A stretch of DNA of 5,654 bases from DATKQI01 sp035532755 (GTDB lineage: Bacteria; Pseudomonadota; Alphaproteobacteria; Acetobacterales; Acetobacteraceae): assembly GCA_035532755.1 (NCBI GenBank), contig DATKQI010000323.1, positions 1-5,654 on the forward strand. Direction: 5' to 3'. Position numbers and translations under genes: made by a program. This document shows, one piece after another, positions 1 through 5,105 of this stretch (position 1 is its first letter; each line of letters begins with the position of its first letter). The notes under the pieces were generated by a model. It was not told the DNA's origin, did not search any database, and saw only the letters and a program-made list of their open reading frames with translations.

Positions 1-58
1 TGAGCGCATCCAGTTCGTCTGCGAGGATTTCCCCGGGATGGATGGCAGGGCGTGTCAT
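1..58 (-). CDS. higA: HigA-family antitoxin, N-terminal fragment (cut by window edge)
   Basis: Only the first 19 codons are inside the window. They read MTRPAIHPGEILADELDAL, which matches the conserved opening of HigA-type antitoxins (the x-x-HPGEIL-x-E-E/L pattern just before the helix-turn-helix domain). In this family the protein neutralises the HigB toxin and represses the shared operon by binding its promoter. The DNA-binding domain itself lies outside the window. The ATG at 58-56 follows the higB stop by 15 bp and is preceded at 5-bp spacing by GAAGGTG (70-64), a good ribosome binding site. Toxin-before-antitoxin order is the usual arrangement for higBA. Family assignment is by eye from a short but characteristic motif and from the neighbour. 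Confidence 0.85.
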   Translation of the reverse strand, partial: MTRPAIHPGEILADELDAL

Positions 59-73
59 GGCGGCACCTTCTTT

Positions 74-358
74 TCAATGGTAGTCCACAATCTCGACCTG
101 CGAGGGACCGGGAGCACTTGCGGGCCATTCGAAGCAGATCCGCCACTGCATGTTGATGCGAATGCTGAATTGCCCTTCGCGATCACCGCGCAGCGCCTCC
201 AGGCGATTGCTGGGCAACCCCCGTAAATCGTCCAGGCTGACTGCGGCATCCAGGATTTCGAGGCGCTTATAAGCCTGCCGGTCGAACCCCTGAAATTCCC
301 GGACAAACGCACCGCGCACGAAAGCCTCGGTCCGCTTGTCGCGATAGCCCAGGATCAT
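74..358 (-). CDS. higB: HigB-family toxin (RelE superfamily mRNA interferase)
   Basis: A complete 94-aa protein, the usual size for HigB. Family members are ribosome-dependent endoribonucleases that cut mRNA in the ribosomal A site and stop growth when the antitoxin is lost. Visible hallmarks are the RLEALRGDREGQFSIRIN block at residues 52-69, the QWRICFEW strand at 71-78 and the terminal DYH (92-94), which corresponds to the C-terminal Asp-Tyr-His of the well-studied Proteus HigB. At the position of that protein's active-site His54 this one has Glu54, and Arg57 replaces Lys57. I recall this Leu-Glu-Ala-Leu variant as common in one HigB-like branch, so it is not a sign of decay. About a quarter of its codons end in A/T, visibly more than in the plus-strand genes, which fits lateral acquisition. 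The ATG at 358-356 has no ribosome binding site. It lies 7 bp after a promoter -10 box, suggesting leaderless translation. Confidence 0.93.
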   Translation of the reverse strand: MILGYRDKRTEAFVRGAFVREFQGFDRQAYKRLEILDAAVSLDDLRGLPSNRLEALRGDREGQFSIRINMQWRICFEWPASAPGPSQVEIVDYH

Positions 359-365
359 GGTTTGG

Positions 366-394
366 AAGGTAGCAGTTTTGATGATTTACGTCAA
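366..394 (-). promoter_or_regulatory. Putative sigma70-like promoter of higBA
   Basis: Read on the minus strand: TTGACG (394-389), a 17-bp spacer, then TACCTT (371-366). The -35 box matches five of six consensus bases and the spacing is ideal. The -10 box is moderate. Only CCAAACC separates the -10 box from the higB ATG, so transcription would begin at or next to the start codon. A second TTGACG lies directly upstream (401-396), forming a tandem TTGACGGTTGACGT, but it has no reasonable -10 at the right distance. The call rests on sequence pattern alone. Confidence 0.6.
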
Positions 395-436
395 CCGTCA
401 ATCCACGCTTGCCGCCCGTCATGATCCCATCAAAAC
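375..436. repeat. 9-bp inverted repeat flanking the higB promoter (candidate operator)
   Basis: GTTTTGATG at 375-383 and its exact reverse complement CATCAAAAC at 428-436 are separated by 44 bp. The first arm sits between the -10 and -35 boxes of the predicted higB promoter, and the second lies upstream of both TTGACG copies. A 9-bp perfect match in an 88-bp gap is unlikely by chance (roughly one in a hundred by a simple estimate). The long loop and lack of a T-tract argue against a terminator. Two half-sites bound by the HigA repressor are one reading. Operator function is inference. Confidence 0.4.
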
Positions 437-446
437 CTCTCCCCCT

Positions 447-764
447 TCACCCCCGCCCCATCCGCGCAAACATCATCCGGTCCTTGTTCTCCCGCATCAG
501 CATCCCGAACCCCGGGATGCTCTCGAATCCCAATCCCAGCGGCAACCCGGTCTCCTCCTCCGCCGTCACCTTCCCGTAGCTCTCGCCGGAAACCTTCTCC
601 CACTTCCCGGCCGGCTTCTTCACCTCGATGTTCACCACCGTCGCCTTCAGCACCATCCGCACGATCGCCTCCTTGGGCGAGGAGGGTTTCGTCAGGCTCG
701 GGCACCCGGCAATCATCTGCCATCCGTTCGCCAGCGCCCAGGCGGTCAGCTCTTCCTTGGTCAT
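447..764 (-). CDS. Conserved hypothetical protein, 105 aa
   Basis: I do not recognise a named domain. The 105-aa product begins MTKEELTAWALANGWQ, which looks like a short N-terminal helix. It continues with a Thr-Lys-Pro-Ser-Ser-Pro segment (25-30), a beta-rich stretch at 34-50 (IVRMVLKATVVNIEVKK) and a charged region containing GKWEKVSGESYGK (53-65), and ends with a helix-like MLMRENKDRMMFARMG. There is no signal peptide or membrane segment, so it is probably cytoplasmic. The start at 764-762 is chosen because GGAAGGGA (779-772) precedes it at good spacing. The same frame stays open upstream only as antisense to the GT2 gene. The protein resembles small orphan proteins I associate with Acetobacteraceae, but that is a memory-based impression. 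A possible promoter lies at 792-820. The gene is divergent from the plus-strand operon and points toward higB, with no visible terminator between. Confidence 0.78.
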   Translation of the reverse strand: MTKEELTAWALANGWQMIAGCPSLTKPSSPKEAIVRMVLKATVVNIEVKKPAGKWEKVSGESYGKVTAEEETGLPLGLGFESIPGFGMLMRENKDRMMFARMGRG

Positions 765-791
765 TGCGGTGTCCCTTCCATGGAGAACCCC

Positions 792-820
792 GTCGTACGG
801 CCCGTTCGCCCGGGTGGCAA
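792..820 (-). promoter_or_regulatory. Putative promoter for the 105-aa minus-strand gene
   Basis: In the 112-bp divergent gap the minus strand carries TTGCCA (820-815), exactly 17 bp of spacer, and TACGAC (797-792). Initiation about 7 bp downstream would give a leader of roughly 20 nt that includes the GGAAGGGA ribosome binding site. The match is fair in such GC-rich DNA, but it is pattern-based only. On the plus strand of the same gap I find a TTGACG (840-845) without a convincing -10 partner. Confidence 0.4.
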
Positions 821-876
821 CGCGAAACCCCCGCCCGCCTTGACGCCACCCCCGTTCCGCCCGAAACCGCCCCACC

Positions 877-1965
877 ATGCCCGCGCCCTCCCTCACCATC
901 ATCGTCCCCTGCTTCAACGAGCGGCCGAACGTCGCCCCGATGGTCGCGCGCCTCTCCGCCACCCTCGCCGGCCACGCCTGGGAAGTGGTGTTCGTGGACG
1001 ATGACAGCCCGGACGGCACGGCGGATGCCGCGCGCGAGATCGCCCAAGCCGACCCGCGCGTGCGCTGCCTCCGCCGCATCGGCCGCCGCGGCCTCGCCTC
1101 GGCGGTGATCGAGGGCGCGCTGTCCTCTTCGGCCGACATTATCGCGGTGATTGACGGCGATTTGCAGCACGATGAAACCGTCCTTCCCGCCATGCTGGAA
1201 AAACTCGCCGGCGGCGGGGCCGATCTGGTGGTGGGCAGCCGCCATGTGGAAGGTGGCGATGCCTCCGGCCTGTCCTCCGCCGGGCGGCAGCACCTGTCCA
1301 GCCTCGGCATCCGCATCGCGCAGGCCATGCTGCCGGTCCGCCTGTCGGACCCGATGAGCGGCTTCTTCATGCTCCCCCGCCCGCTGTTCGAGACGCTGGC
1401 CCACCGCCTCACCGGCCAGGGCTTCAAGATATTGCTCGACGTCGTGCTCGCCGCCCCGCCGGGGCTGCGCGTGGCGGAAATCCCCTATCGCTTCCGCCCG
1501 CGCCAGGCCGGGGAAAGCAAGCTCGATGCGCTGGTGCTGGCGCAGTTCGCCGGGCTGCTGATCGACAAGGCCCTGGGCGGGCTGGTGCCGTTGCGCTTCA
1601 TCGCCTTCGCCCTGGTCGGCGCGTTCGGCGTGCTGGTGAACCTTGCCGTACTGTTCCTCGCCCGCCGCGCCGGTCTCGCCTTCGAACCGGCGCAGACGCT
1701 GGGCACGATCGTCGCCATGGCGGCCAACTTCCAGCTCAACAACCTCATCACCTATCGCACCCACCGCCTGCGCGGGGCGCGGCTGTGGCGGGGCTTGATC
1801 CTGTTCATGCTGGTCTGCGGCCTCGGCGCGGTCGCGAACATCGGCATCGCCACCGCCCTGCACGCGCAGGCCGCCGGCAGCCTGCTCTCCGGCGCGGCCG
1901 GCGCGGCGATCGGGGTGGTATGGAACTACGCCGTCTCCGCCACCCTGGTCTGGCGGGTGCGTTGA
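877..1965 (+). CDS. GT2 polyprenyl-phosphate glycosyltransferase fused to a GtrA domain
   Basis: A 362-aa two-domain protein. Residues 1 to about 230 are a family 2 glycosyltransferase of the dolichol-phosphate mannosyltransferase (DPM1) type, which transfers a sugar from a nucleotide donor to polyprenyl phosphate on the cytoplasmic face. Visible motifs are IVPCFNE (9-15), VDDDSPDGT (40-48), the metal-binding D-x-D in DGDLQHD (93-99), GSR (120-122), SDPMSGFF (157-164), GFKILLD (182-188) and RFRPRQAGESKL (205-216). Residues from about 239 to the end form a GtrA domain with four hydrophobic segments (about 241-262, 273-290, 304-325 and 336-358). GtrA proteins are thought to help lipid-linked sugars cross the membrane. 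Synthesis and translocation are therefore joined in one chain, a recurrent fusion. The sugar cannot be deduced. The start is the first ATG before the conserved strand, although its ribosome binding site is weak. The 3' end overlaps the next gene by 4 bp. Confidence 0.93.
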   Translation: MPAPSLTIIVPCFNERPNVAPMVARLSATLAGHAWEVVFVDDDSPDGTADAAREIAQADPRVRCLRRIGRRGLASAVIEGALSSSADIIAVIDGDLQHDETVLPAMLEKLAGGGADLVVGSRHVEGGDASGLSSAGRQHLSSLGIRIAQAMLPVRLSDPMSGFFMLPRPLFETLAHRLTGQGFKILLDVVLAAPPGLRVAEIPYRFRPRQAGESKLDALVLAQFAGLLIDKALGGLVPLRFIAFALVGAFGVLVNLAVLFLARRAGLAFEPAQTLGTIVAMAANFQLNNLITYRTHRLRGARLWRGLILFMLVCGLGAVANIGIATALHAQAAGSLLSGAAGAAIGVVWNYAVSATLVWRVR

Positions 1966-3404
1966 CGCGCGGAACCGGCGCGGCCCTGGCGGCGCTCGCG
2001 GCCGTCACCGCCCTGCGGCTCGCCGTGGCGGCCCTCGCCCCGGTCTCGCCGGACGAGGCGTACTACTGGGTCTGGTCCCATGCGCTCGCCCCCGGCTATC
2101 TCGATGCGCCGCCGATGGTCGCGCTGTGGATTCGCGCCGGCACCGCCCTGTTCGGCCCCACTGCGCTCGGCATCCGCCTGCTCGGCCCGCTGTCGGGCGC
2201 GGCAGGCTCGGTGCTGCTGGCCCGCGCGGCGGAGGATCTGTTCCCCGGCCGCCACGCCGGCATCGCCGCCGCCGCGCTGCTCAACGCCACGCTGCTGTTC
2301 GGCGTGGGCGGCATCATCATCACCCCCGATACCCCGCTGCTGTTTTTCTGGACCGCCACGCTCTGGGCCATGGCCCGCCTTATCCGCACCGGCAACCCGC
2401 GCTGGTGGCTCGCCGCCGGCCTGCTGGCCGGGCTTGCGATGGACAGCAAATACACCGCCGCCCTGCTGGTGGCCGGCATCGGGCTCTGGGCGCTCGCCAT
2501 CCCCGCCGGCCGCCGCTGGCTCTCCCGCCCCGAATCCTGGATCGGCCTCGCGCTCGCCTTCCTGGTCGTCCTGCCGGTGATCCTGTGGAACGCCGACCAT
2601 CACTGGGCGAGCTTCCTCAAGCAGGGCGGCCGCGTCGGCGCCTGGCAGCCGGCCCGCGCGGTGCAGTTCCAGGGGGAGCTGCTCGGCGGCCAGATCGGCC
2701 TCGCCACCCCCCTGGTGTTCGCGATCTGCGTGGCCGGCACCGTGGCCGCGGTGCGGGAGGCCTGGCGCACGCGCGATCCCGCCTGGACCCTGCTGGCCAT
2801 GCTCATCGTGCTGCCGGCGGCGGTGTTCATCCAGCACGCCTTCGGCGGCCGGGTGCAGGGCAACTGGCCCGCCATCCTCTACCCCGCCGCCGCCATCGCG
2901 GGCGCGGCCCTGCCCGGCTGGCGGCGATGGCTGCGCCCCGCGGTCGCCCTCGGCGCCGCACTTACTCTCGTGGTCTATGTCCAGGCCGTCGCCGCGCCTT
3001 TCCCGCTGCCCGCCCGGATGGACCCCACCTTGCTCCGCCTCGGCGGCTGGCCCGGCCTCGCCCGCGCCGTGGCGGCGCAGGCGCGCAAGACCGGCGCCAC
3101 CTTCGTCGCCGCCGACGAATACGGTCTCGCCGCCGAACTCGCCCTGTATCTGCCGAACCTGCCAGTGGTCGGCGTCGCCCCGCGCTGGGCGCTGTTCCGT
3201 CTGCCGCCGCCGCATCTGGCCGGCCAGACCGGGCTGATGCTCCGCACCACCCGCCGCCGCGGCGGCCCCGATCCCGCACCCTGGCGGAGCGTGGCGCGCA
3301 CCGGAACCCTGGCCCGCACCCGGCGCGGGCTGACGGCGGAGACCTACAAGACCTATCGTGTCCTCGCCCGCGCCCACGCGCCGACCACAAGGATGCTGCC
3401 ATGA
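1962..3404 (+). CDS. ArnT/PMT-like GT39 membrane glycosyltransferase
   Basis: A 480-aa integral membrane protein of the GT-C fold (family 39, PMT_2/ArnT-like). Such enzymes take a sugar from a polyprenyl-phosphate carrier and attach it to an acceptor on the periplasmic side (lipid A, glycan or protein). Motifs are the acidic pair D31-E32 in SPDEAYYW (29-36) of the first periplasmic loop, GYLDAPP (45-51), TPDTPL (121-126), DSKYTA (161-166), LPVILWNADHHWASF (204-218) and GNWPAILYPAA (300-310). About ten hydrophobic segments fill residues 6-344, followed by a 136-residue soluble tail. GYLDAPP has Ala where related proteins often have His. I chose the TTG at 1962, which overlaps the upstream stop as TTGA. 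The in-frame ATG at 1920 would add 14 residues whose codons (CTA, CGT, CCT) are atypical here, though GGGGTGG precedes it. The preceding GT2-GtrA gene presumably supplies its lipid-linked donor. Confidence 0.9.
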   Translation: MTRGTGAALAALAAVTALRLAVAALAPVSPDEAYYWVWSHALAPGYLDAPPMVALWIRAGTALFGPTALGIRLLGPLSGAAGSVLLARAAEDLFPGRHAGIAAAALLNATLLFGVGGIIITPDTPLLFFWTATLWAMARLIRTGNPRWWLAAGLLAGLAMDSKYTAALLVAGIGLWALAIPAGRRWLSRPESWIGLALAFLVVLPVILWNADHHWASFLKQGGRVGAWQPARAVQFQGELLGGQIGLATPLVFAICVAGTVAAVREAWRTRDPAWTLLAMLIVLPAAVFIQHAFGGRVQGNWPAILYPAAAIAGAALPGWRRWLRPAVALGAALTLVVYVQAVAAPFPLPARMDPTLLRLGGWPGLARAVAAQARKTGATFVAADEYGLAAELALYLPNLPVVGVAPRWALFRLPPPHLAGQTGLMLRTTRRRGGPDPAPWRSVARTGTLARTRRGLTAETYKTYRVLARAHAPTTRMLP

Positions 3405-4381
3405 CAGCGCTGCCATTGCCGAGCTTCGATGATGTCGCCGCCGCCTCCGCCCGCCTCGCCGGCCACGTGGTCCGCACGCCCATGCTGCGCCATCCGCTGC
3501 TGGACCAGATGGCCGGCGGCACCGTCCTGGTGAAGCCCGAACCGCTCCAGCGCACCGGCAGCTTCAAGCTGCGGGGCGCCACCAACGCCATCCTGCAGCT
3601 CTCGCCGGCGTCGCGGCAGGCCGGTGTCGTGGCCTATTCCTCCGGCAATCACGGCCAGGCGGTGGCTGCCGCTGCATCCTCGGTCGGCGCGCGCGCCACG
3701 GTGTTCATGCCGGCGGATGCTCCGCGCATCAAGGCGGACAGCACGCGCCGCTGGGGGGCGGAGGTCATCACCTATAATCGCCAGACCGATGATCGCGATG
3801 CGCTGGCCGCCACCTTCTCCGCCCGCACCGGCGCAGCACTGGTCCCGCCGTTCGATCATGCGCAGGTCATCGCCGGCCAGGGCACGCTCGCGCTGGAACT
3901 GGCCGAGGATGCACGGGCGGCAGGCCTCGCGATGGATGCTTTCCTGGCCTGCACCGGCGGCGGCGGGCTCACCGCCGGCTGCGCCCTGGCGCTGGAAGGT
4001 GCATCGCCCGCCACGCGCATCTATGCCGTGGAGCCGGAGGGTTCGGACGATACCGCCCGCTCCCTCGCCTCCGGCCGGCGGGAGACCAACCCGCCCGGCG
4101 GCTCCCATCTCTGTGATGCGCTGCTGTCCCCGGTTCCGGGGAAGATGACCTTCGCGCTGAACCGCCCCCGCCTCGCCGGCGGCCTCGTGGTGACGGACGC
4201 GGAGGTGCTGGCCGCCATCGCCTTCGCCTTCCTGCACCTGAAGCTGGTGGTCGAACCCGGCGGCGCGGTCGCACTCGCCGCCCTGCTCGCCGGCCGGCTG
4301 GACGCGAAGGGCCGGGTGGTGGGCGTGGTGATCAGCGGCGGCAACGTCGATCCGGCGGTATTCGCCCGGGCGTTTGCGTAA
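3401..4381 (+). CDS. PLP-dependent serine/threonine dehydratase (serine-racemase-like)
   Basis: A 326-aa fold-type II PLP enzyme without a C-terminal ACT regulatory domain, so it is closer to catabolic threonine/serine dehydratases and serine racemases than to feedback-regulated biosynthetic IlvA. Members deaminate L-threonine or L-serine to a 2-oxo acid and ammonia, or racemise serine. Features are the PLP lysine K56 in RTGSFKLRGA (51-60), SSGNHGQ (80-86) with the serine (S81) that acts as the second catalytic base in serine racemase, the phosphate-binding loop TGGGGL (185-190), EPEGSDD (211-217), VEPGGAVALAAL (284-295) and SGGNVD (312-317). E211 and D217 align with the divalent-metal ligands of human serine racemase. 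The HGQ form of the asparagine loop also resembles that enzyme, but substrate cannot be settled by eye. 3-hydroxyaspartate ammonia-lyase is another possibility. The start ATG overlaps the previous stop (ATGA) and has AAGGA (3389-3393) 7 bp upstream, so translation is probably coupled. Confidence 0.92.
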   Translation: MTALPLPSFDDVAAASARLAGHVVRTPMLRHPLLDQMAGGTVLVKPEPLQRTGSFKLRGATNAILQLSPASRQAGVVAYSSGNHGQAVAAAASSVGARATVFMPADAPRIKADSTRRWGAEVITYNRQTDDRDALAATFSARTGAALVPPFDHAQVIAGQGTLALELAEDARAAGLAMDAFLACTGGGGLTAGCALALEGASPATRIYAVEPEGSDDTARSLASGRRETNPPGGSHLCDALLSPVPGKMTFALNRPRLAGGLVVTDAEVLAAIAFAFLHLKLVVEPGGAVALAALLAGRLDAKGRVVGVVISGGNVDPAVFARAFA

Positions 4382-4390
4382 GGATTCATC

Positions 4391-4397
4391 AAGGAGG
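4391..4397 (+). promoter_or_regulatory. Consensus ribosome binding site of the hydrolase gene
   Basis: AAGGAGG lies 5 bp before the ATG at 4403. It is a perfect anti-Shine-Dalgarno complement and the strongest such site in this window. Other operon starts have weak sites or overlap the previous stop. It sits in a 21-bp gap after the dehydratase stop codon and supports the chosen start. Confidence 0.85.
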
Positions 4398-4402
4398 TTT
4401 TC

Positions 4403-5101
4403 ATGCCCAGCATCACGATCAAGGCGACCGACGGCGCCGGCAGCTTTGCCGCCTACGTTGCCGAACCGAAGAAGAAGCCGGCCGGCGCGGTGGTGGTGAT
4501 CCAGGAAATCTTCGGCGTGAACCGCTCCCTGCGGGACACCTGCGACGGCTTCGCCGACATGGGCTTCCTCGCCGTCGCGCCTGATCTGTTCTGGCGGCAG
4601 GAGCCGGGCGTGGACATCACCGACAAGTCCGACGCCGAATGGGCCAAGGCCTTCGCCTTGATGAAGGGCTTCAACCAGAACCGGGGCGTGGAAGACCTGA
4701 AGGCCACGGTCGCCGCGGCCCGCGCCCTGCCGGGCAGCACCGGCAAGGTCGGCACCGTCGGCTACTGCCTGGGCGGCCGGCTCGCGGTGATGATGGCCGA
4801 ACGGTCGGACGCGGATGTGAATGTCTCGTACTACGGCGTGGCGCTCGACGAGCTGCTGGGGGACATCGGCAAGGTGAAGGCCCCGCTGCTGATCCATATC
4901 GCCGAGAAGGACGAATTCTCCTCGCCCGAAGTGCTGAACAAGGTGACGGGCGGGGTGAAAGGCCACCCGCATGTGTCCGCCCATGTCTATCCGGCCGTGC
5001 AGCACGCCTTCGCCCGCGTCGGCGGCGTGCACTGGGATGGCCGTGCGGCCGCCATCGCCAACGGCCGCACGGCGGAGGCGCTGGCGGCCGCGCTGGGCTG
5101 A
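4403..5101 (+). CDS. Dienelactone hydrolase family protein
   Basis: A 232-aa alpha/beta hydrolase of the dienelactone hydrolase (carboxymethylenebutenolidase) family, the usual length for this group. The classical Pseudomonas enzyme opens dienelactone to maleylacetate in chloroaromatic breakdown, but most genomic relatives have unknown ester or lactone substrates. The catalytic triad is visible: nucleophile C122 in GYCLGG (120-125), D170 in AEKDEFSS (167-174) and H201 in VQHAF (199-203), with the partner E36 in QEIFGVN (34-40). These positions match Cys123, Asp171, His202 and Glu36 of the reference enzyme almost one for one. There is no signal peptide, so it is probably cytoplasmic. A consensus ribosome binding site precedes it, suggesting independent strong translation within the operon. 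No other aromatic-degradation gene is nearby, so involvement in that pathway is not supported here. Confidence 0.93.
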   Translation: MPSITIKATDGAGSFAAYVAEPKKKPAGAVVVIQEIFGVNRSLRDTCDGFADMGFLAVAPDLFWRQEPGVDITDKSDAEWAKAFALMKGFNQNRGVEDLKATVAAARALPGSTGKVGTVGYCLGGRLAVMMAERSDADVNVSYYGVALDELLGDIGKVKAPLLIHIAEKDEFSSPEVLNKVTGGVKGHPHVSAHVYPAVQHAFARVGGVHWDGRAAAIANGRTAEALAAALG

Positions 5102-5105
5102 TCGC

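Noticed and set aside
375..436. Inverted repeat as a transcription terminator for the 105-aa gene
   Set aside because: A 9-bp stem with a 44-bp loop and no following T-tract is not a credible intrinsic terminator. An operator role is more plausible.
840..868. Plus-strand promoter for the operon from the TTGACG at 840-845
   Set aside because: At 16-18 bp spacing there is only GC-rich sequence or GAAACC, with no usable -10 box. The operon promoter remains unidentified.
357..1004. 215-codon plus-strand open frame starting at 357
   Set aside because: It is Pro/His/Arg-rich, without motifs, and opposite the 105-aa gene, then out of frame with the start of the GT2 gene.
430..1863. 477-codon open frame on the minus strand
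   Set aside because: It is antisense to the GT2-GtrA gene and crosses the 105-aa gene in a different frame. The translation is low-complexity and carries no motif.
2126..3400. 5' extension of the dehydratase frame upstream of its ATG
   Set aside because: This part of the frame overlaps the GT39 gene and translates to Arg/Pro-rich nonsense. The family-like sequence begins at the ATG at 3401, which has a ribosome binding site and an ATGA junction, so there is no fusion protein.
1926..3416. 496-codon open frame on the minus strand
   Set aside because: It is antisense to the GT39 gene. Composition is Gly/Ala/Gln/Arg-rich without domains and it has no ribosome binding site context worth noting.
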